Shown here: in pieces, positions 61,805 through 64,000 of the stretch | How positions within the stretch are numbered: the stretch's first letter is position 1 | Layout of the letters: each line of letters begins with the position of its first letter | DNA from: Saccharomyces paradoxus | Taxonomy: Eukaryota > Ascomycota > Saccharomycetes > Saccharomycetales > Saccharomycetaceae | Assembly (NCBI RefSeq): GCF_002079055.1 | Contig: NC_047488.1 | Coordinates: 682,001 to 746,000, forward strand | Direction: 5' to 3' | Length of the DNA stretch: 64,000 nucleotides | Made by a program: the position numbers and the translations under genes | Notes under the pieces: model-generated | Seen by the model: only the letters and a program-made list of their open reading frames with translations | Told to the model about the DNA's origin: nothing | Databases searched by the model: none

Positions 61805-62521
61805 TTATTTATTTAGATAGCTTCTAACTTTCTCTTCAATAATATTTGCGATCATGGTATTTAGAGTGCTATCTTTCTTTGATATTTGGTTTTCCAAAGT
61901 TAATAGGATTTGCTTCTCAATAATCTTCCCAGTCAAATCTACTTCAATGTTAACTTCGTCACCAATTTTCTTCAGGGGCATGATAACATTGTCTTGTGTA
62001 TGTTTGATCATACTAATATAGAAGGCACCACCTTCCGAAAGTGCGTCAACTTTCGTTACGGTCAAGGAGGTTCCATCTATACAGATGAACCCTTTTTCTA
62101 CTATGTACTTAAAATACTCTTGGTCTCTTAATTGAAACCCAAAAATAATCGAATTGCCTTCAGGTCTCCTTGAGACAATATTAGCAACAGTATCTACATG
62201 GCCCTGTACATAATGGCCACCGAACCTCACGTCTTGAGATACCGCTCTCTCTAAGTTAACTTTGGTGCCTTGGATCCAGGAAGCGACGTTGCTTCGTTTC
62301 ATAGTTTCTGGTGATATCCCAACCTTGAAGGACTCATTATCAAACTCGGTTACAGTGAGACATACCCCATTCACGGCTATTGAATCTCCAATGTGACAAT
62401 CAGTAAGAATACTTCCCGCACTGCCGATGGTAATAGAGACACCTTGGCCTCCACTTTCAGAGTCATCGTACGGATTATTTTCCAAAACGGTCCCTATGCA
62501 TTCTACGATACCAGTGAACAT
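61805..62521 (-). CDS. RIB5: Riboflavin synthase
   Basis: Final enzyme of riboflavin synthesis, dismutating two 6,7-dimethyl-8-ribityllumazine molecules. The 238 residues match S. cerevisiae. The N-terminus MFTGIVECIGTV is the invariant start of this trimeric enzyme. The two lumazine-binding barrels are visible: DCHIGDSIAVNGVCLTVTEF (first) and VEKGFICIDGTSLTVTKVDA (second), with the linking GGHYVQGHVDTVANI. The C-terminal helix is basic and ends VRSYLNK. Confidence 0.97.
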   Translation of the reverse strand: MFTGIVECIGTVLENNPYDDSESGGQGVSITIGSAGSILTDCHIGDSIAVNGVCLTVTEFDNESFKVGISPETMKRSNVASWIQGTKVNLERAVSQDVRFGGHYVQGHVDTVANIVSRRPEGNSIIFGFQLRDQEYFKYIVEKGFICIDGTSLTVTKVDALSEGGAFYISMIKHTQDNVIMPLKKIGDEVNIEVDLTGKIIEKQILLTLENQISKKDSTLNTMIANIIEEKVRSYLNK

Positions 62522-63083
62522 TGTGCTATAGTTACGATCTCACCCGTTATTTGACATGTACATCGGAAAGAGCGTCCTTTTATACTGTTTGGATATGAAA
62601 TATGACTAACAGATGGTTTACTAACTTCCGTGGAAATTACAGAAAAAAGGAAAAGAAAAGAATTGGTACCCGGCCAGCACATGGGCGGCTATTTTAGTTT
62701 TATATGAATCAACCTTGAAGACGATGGTATTTTCACAGCATACTTGGAGCCTAAAATAATTACTAAGAATCGCTCCTTAAGAGGCAACAGAAATGAACCA
62801 TGGTTGGCGTTAATACATATGCGGCGAAAGCTAATTAAAATTGGTGGTTATAATCAAAACATCATAAAAATATATAGGTTATTTTTGAGCTTTTTGATAA
62901 TAGAGATATTATGGCAGGGTGAATAGTTTTTACCAGCACAATATCACTTTTAGAATCAAAGTAAATCTTTGGATACGACAAAAAATGCGCAATTTTGGAT
63001 TTCTACAAAAAATTTGTGCACAGGTTTGCAAAACTAAGGATTGATGGCAGCGTTGGGAGCAGTTAAAGAAATTTATTCTCCGT

Positions 63084-63113
63084 GGTTGCGGTTGCGGTTG
63101 CGGTTGCGGTTGT
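63084..63113. repeat. Hexanucleotide microsatellite (GGTTGC)
   Basis: Four perfect tandem GGTTGC units followed by one GGTTGT, about 190-210 bp upstream of the POP4 ATG. Six-base units often vary in number between strains. Confidence 0.85.
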
Positions 63114-63158
63114 GGTGGTCTTGTTGCTGTTACTTTTGTATCGAATTCATGCGTTTTA

Positions 63159-63166
63159 TTACCCGG
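63159..63166 (+). promoter_or_regulatory. Reb1-type site in the POP4 promoter
   Basis: TTACCCGG, exact Reb1 core, about 131-138 bp upstream of the POP4 ATG. Confidence 0.65.
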
Positions 63167-63296
63167 TCCCATGATTGATGAAAAATGATATTCAAAATGC
63201 TATGGCAAATATACTCGATGACTTTGTATAGACGGAGAACAATGATCTGTAAACACTGAAGAAATAATCCCTACTTGGGCCTCTGTATTTTCTGCA

Positions 63297-64000
63297 ATGG
63301 ATAGAACTCAGACGTTTATTAAAGAATGCCTTTTCACGAAATGCCTGGAGGATCCTGAAAAACCCTTTAATGAAAAGAGATTTCAAGATACGTTGTTGTT
63401 GCTACCAACCGATGGCGGATTGACTTCTAAGCTTCAGAGACAACAAAGGAAATCGAAGCTAAACCTTGACAATTTGCAAAAGGCTTCTCAGTCAGAAAGC
63501 GTAGACAAGCAGCTGGAAAAAAAAAATTACCGAAGAATCAACAAGAACTCTAAAATCGCATTAAGAGAATACATCAACACTTGTAAAAAAAGTACGGAAA
63601 AATGTCTGAAATTAGCACACGAAAATAAGATCGCTAATAAGGAAGATCTTCTACACTACATAGAAGAGAAGCACCCAACAATATATGAATCGTTACCACA
63701 ATACGATAGTTTCGTACCGATGTATAAGGAACTATGGGTTAACTATATTAGAGAACTTTTGAATATTACAAAGAACTTAAAAACGTTCAATGGGTCATCA
63801 GCATTATTAAAATTATCTATGGCAGACTATAATGGTGCACTGTTACGTGTCACAAAGAGCAAAAATAAGACTCTAATAGGCCTTCAAGGCATTGTGGTCT
63901 GGGACTCTCAAAAATTTTTCATAATGATTATCAAGGGCAATCTGATAGACCAAATAAAGTGCATACCAAAAAAGGGCACGGTATTTCAATTTGAAATCTC
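63297..64000 (+). CDS. POP4: RNase P / RNase MRP subunit Pop4, 5' part (C-terminus lies outside the window)
   Basis: Rpp29-family protein subunit of both RNase P (tRNA 5' processing) and RNase MRP (rRNA processing). Translation from the ATG at 63297 reads MDRTQTFIKECLFTKCLEDP and continues without a stop for 234 codons to the right edge; the S. cerevisiae protein is 279 residues. The N-terminal half is basic and helical (LQRQQRKSKLNLDN, INKNSKIALREYINTC). The Sm-like barrel of the Rpp29 core starts near LKLSMADYNGALLRVTKSKN (~residue 170) and runs through TLIGLQGIVVWDSQKFFIMI. Reading ends in KGTVFQFEI. Confidence 0.95.
   Translation, partial: MDRTQTFIKECLFTKCLEDPEKPFNEKRFQDTLLLLPTDGGLTSKLQRQQRKSKLNLDNLQKASQSESVDKQLEKKNYRRINKNSKIALREYINTCKKSTEKCLKLAHENKIANKEDLLHYIEEKHPTIYESLPQYDSFVPMYKELWVNYIRELLNITKNLKTFNGSSALLKLSMADYNGALLRVTKSKNKTLIGLQGIVVWDSQKFFIMIIKGNLIDQIKCIPKKGTVFQFEI

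Larger units (their letters stand above)
62522..63296. other. Intergenic: divergent RIB5 / POP4 promoter
   Basis: 775 bp between divergent genes. It holds a GGTTGC hexamer array (63084-63113) and a Reb1 site (63159-63166). The open frame 62744-62926 begins with TTG and has no recognised homologue. Confidence 0.55.

Noticed and set aside
62744-62926. 60-codon plus-strand frame upstream of POP4
   Set aside because: It starts with TTG, has no homologue I recognise and lies in the RIB5/POP4 promoter region.

Overview
The window is nuclear DNA of a Saccharomyces sensu stricto yeast. Gene order, orientation and protein lengths match the right arm of S. cerevisiae chromosome II from PDB1 (YBR221C) to POP4 (YBR257W). 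The proteins I can compare from memory (Gpx2, His7, Rot2, Pcs60) differ from S. cerevisiae at roughly 2-9% of residues. That is too much for ordinary strain variation and fits a sibling species, most likely S. paradoxus. Genes are short-spaced, almost intronless and on both strands. Two genes have a small spliceosomal intron. I see no Ty element, LTR, tRNA gene, CRISPR array or bacterial-style operon.

Layout. 1-10.9 kb: PDB1 (5' part), PCS60, TDP1, YBR225W, MCX1, SLX1. 10.9-17.6 kb: ROT2, OM14 (intron), the small gene YBR230W-A, the U2 snRNA gene LSR1 with a 3' RNase III-type hairpin and a promoter carrying Abf1 and Rap1-like sites, and SWC5. 18-29 kb: PBP2, DAD3, ARC40, VHC1, ABD1, PRP5. 29.6-38.6 kb: five minus-strand ORFs in a row with long 5' regions, beginning with YBR238C, then the zinc-cluster regulators ERT1 and THI2 and the transporter-like YBR241C. 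39-48.9 kb: YBR242W, ALG7, GPX2, ISW1, DPH7/RRT2, ENP1. 49.2-53.5 kb: HIS7 and ARO4 in tandem, with Gcn4 sites. 53.5-64 kb: SPO23, MRPS5, DUT1, SRB6, TRS20, MTC4, RCF3 (intron), RIB5 and the 5' part of POP4.

The neighbours are functionally mixed, as is normal for yeast. The clearest links are HIS7/ARO4 (amino-acid synthesis under Gcn4, with ARO4's 3' region and HIS7's promoter sharing 415 bp) and LSR1/PRP5 (U2 RNA and the helicase that acts on U2 snRNP, 10 kb apart). Promoter motifs fit gene roles: MCB at DUT1, PAC/RRPE at ENP1, URS1 and an MSE-like site at SPO23, Reb1 sites at ROT2, ABD1/PRP5 and POP4.

I found no undescribed multi-gene system. The observations most worth a second look are: an in-frame stop that removes the N-terminal extension implied by S. 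cerevisiae Isw1 numbering; a decayed-looking methyltransferase fold in the unnamed YBR225W; the regulatory cluster between SWC5 and LSR1; the U2 3' hairpin; a PAC element upstream of YBR242W; and overlapping uORFs on SLX1 and MTC4. Comparisons with S. cerevisiae are from memory, not from a search.
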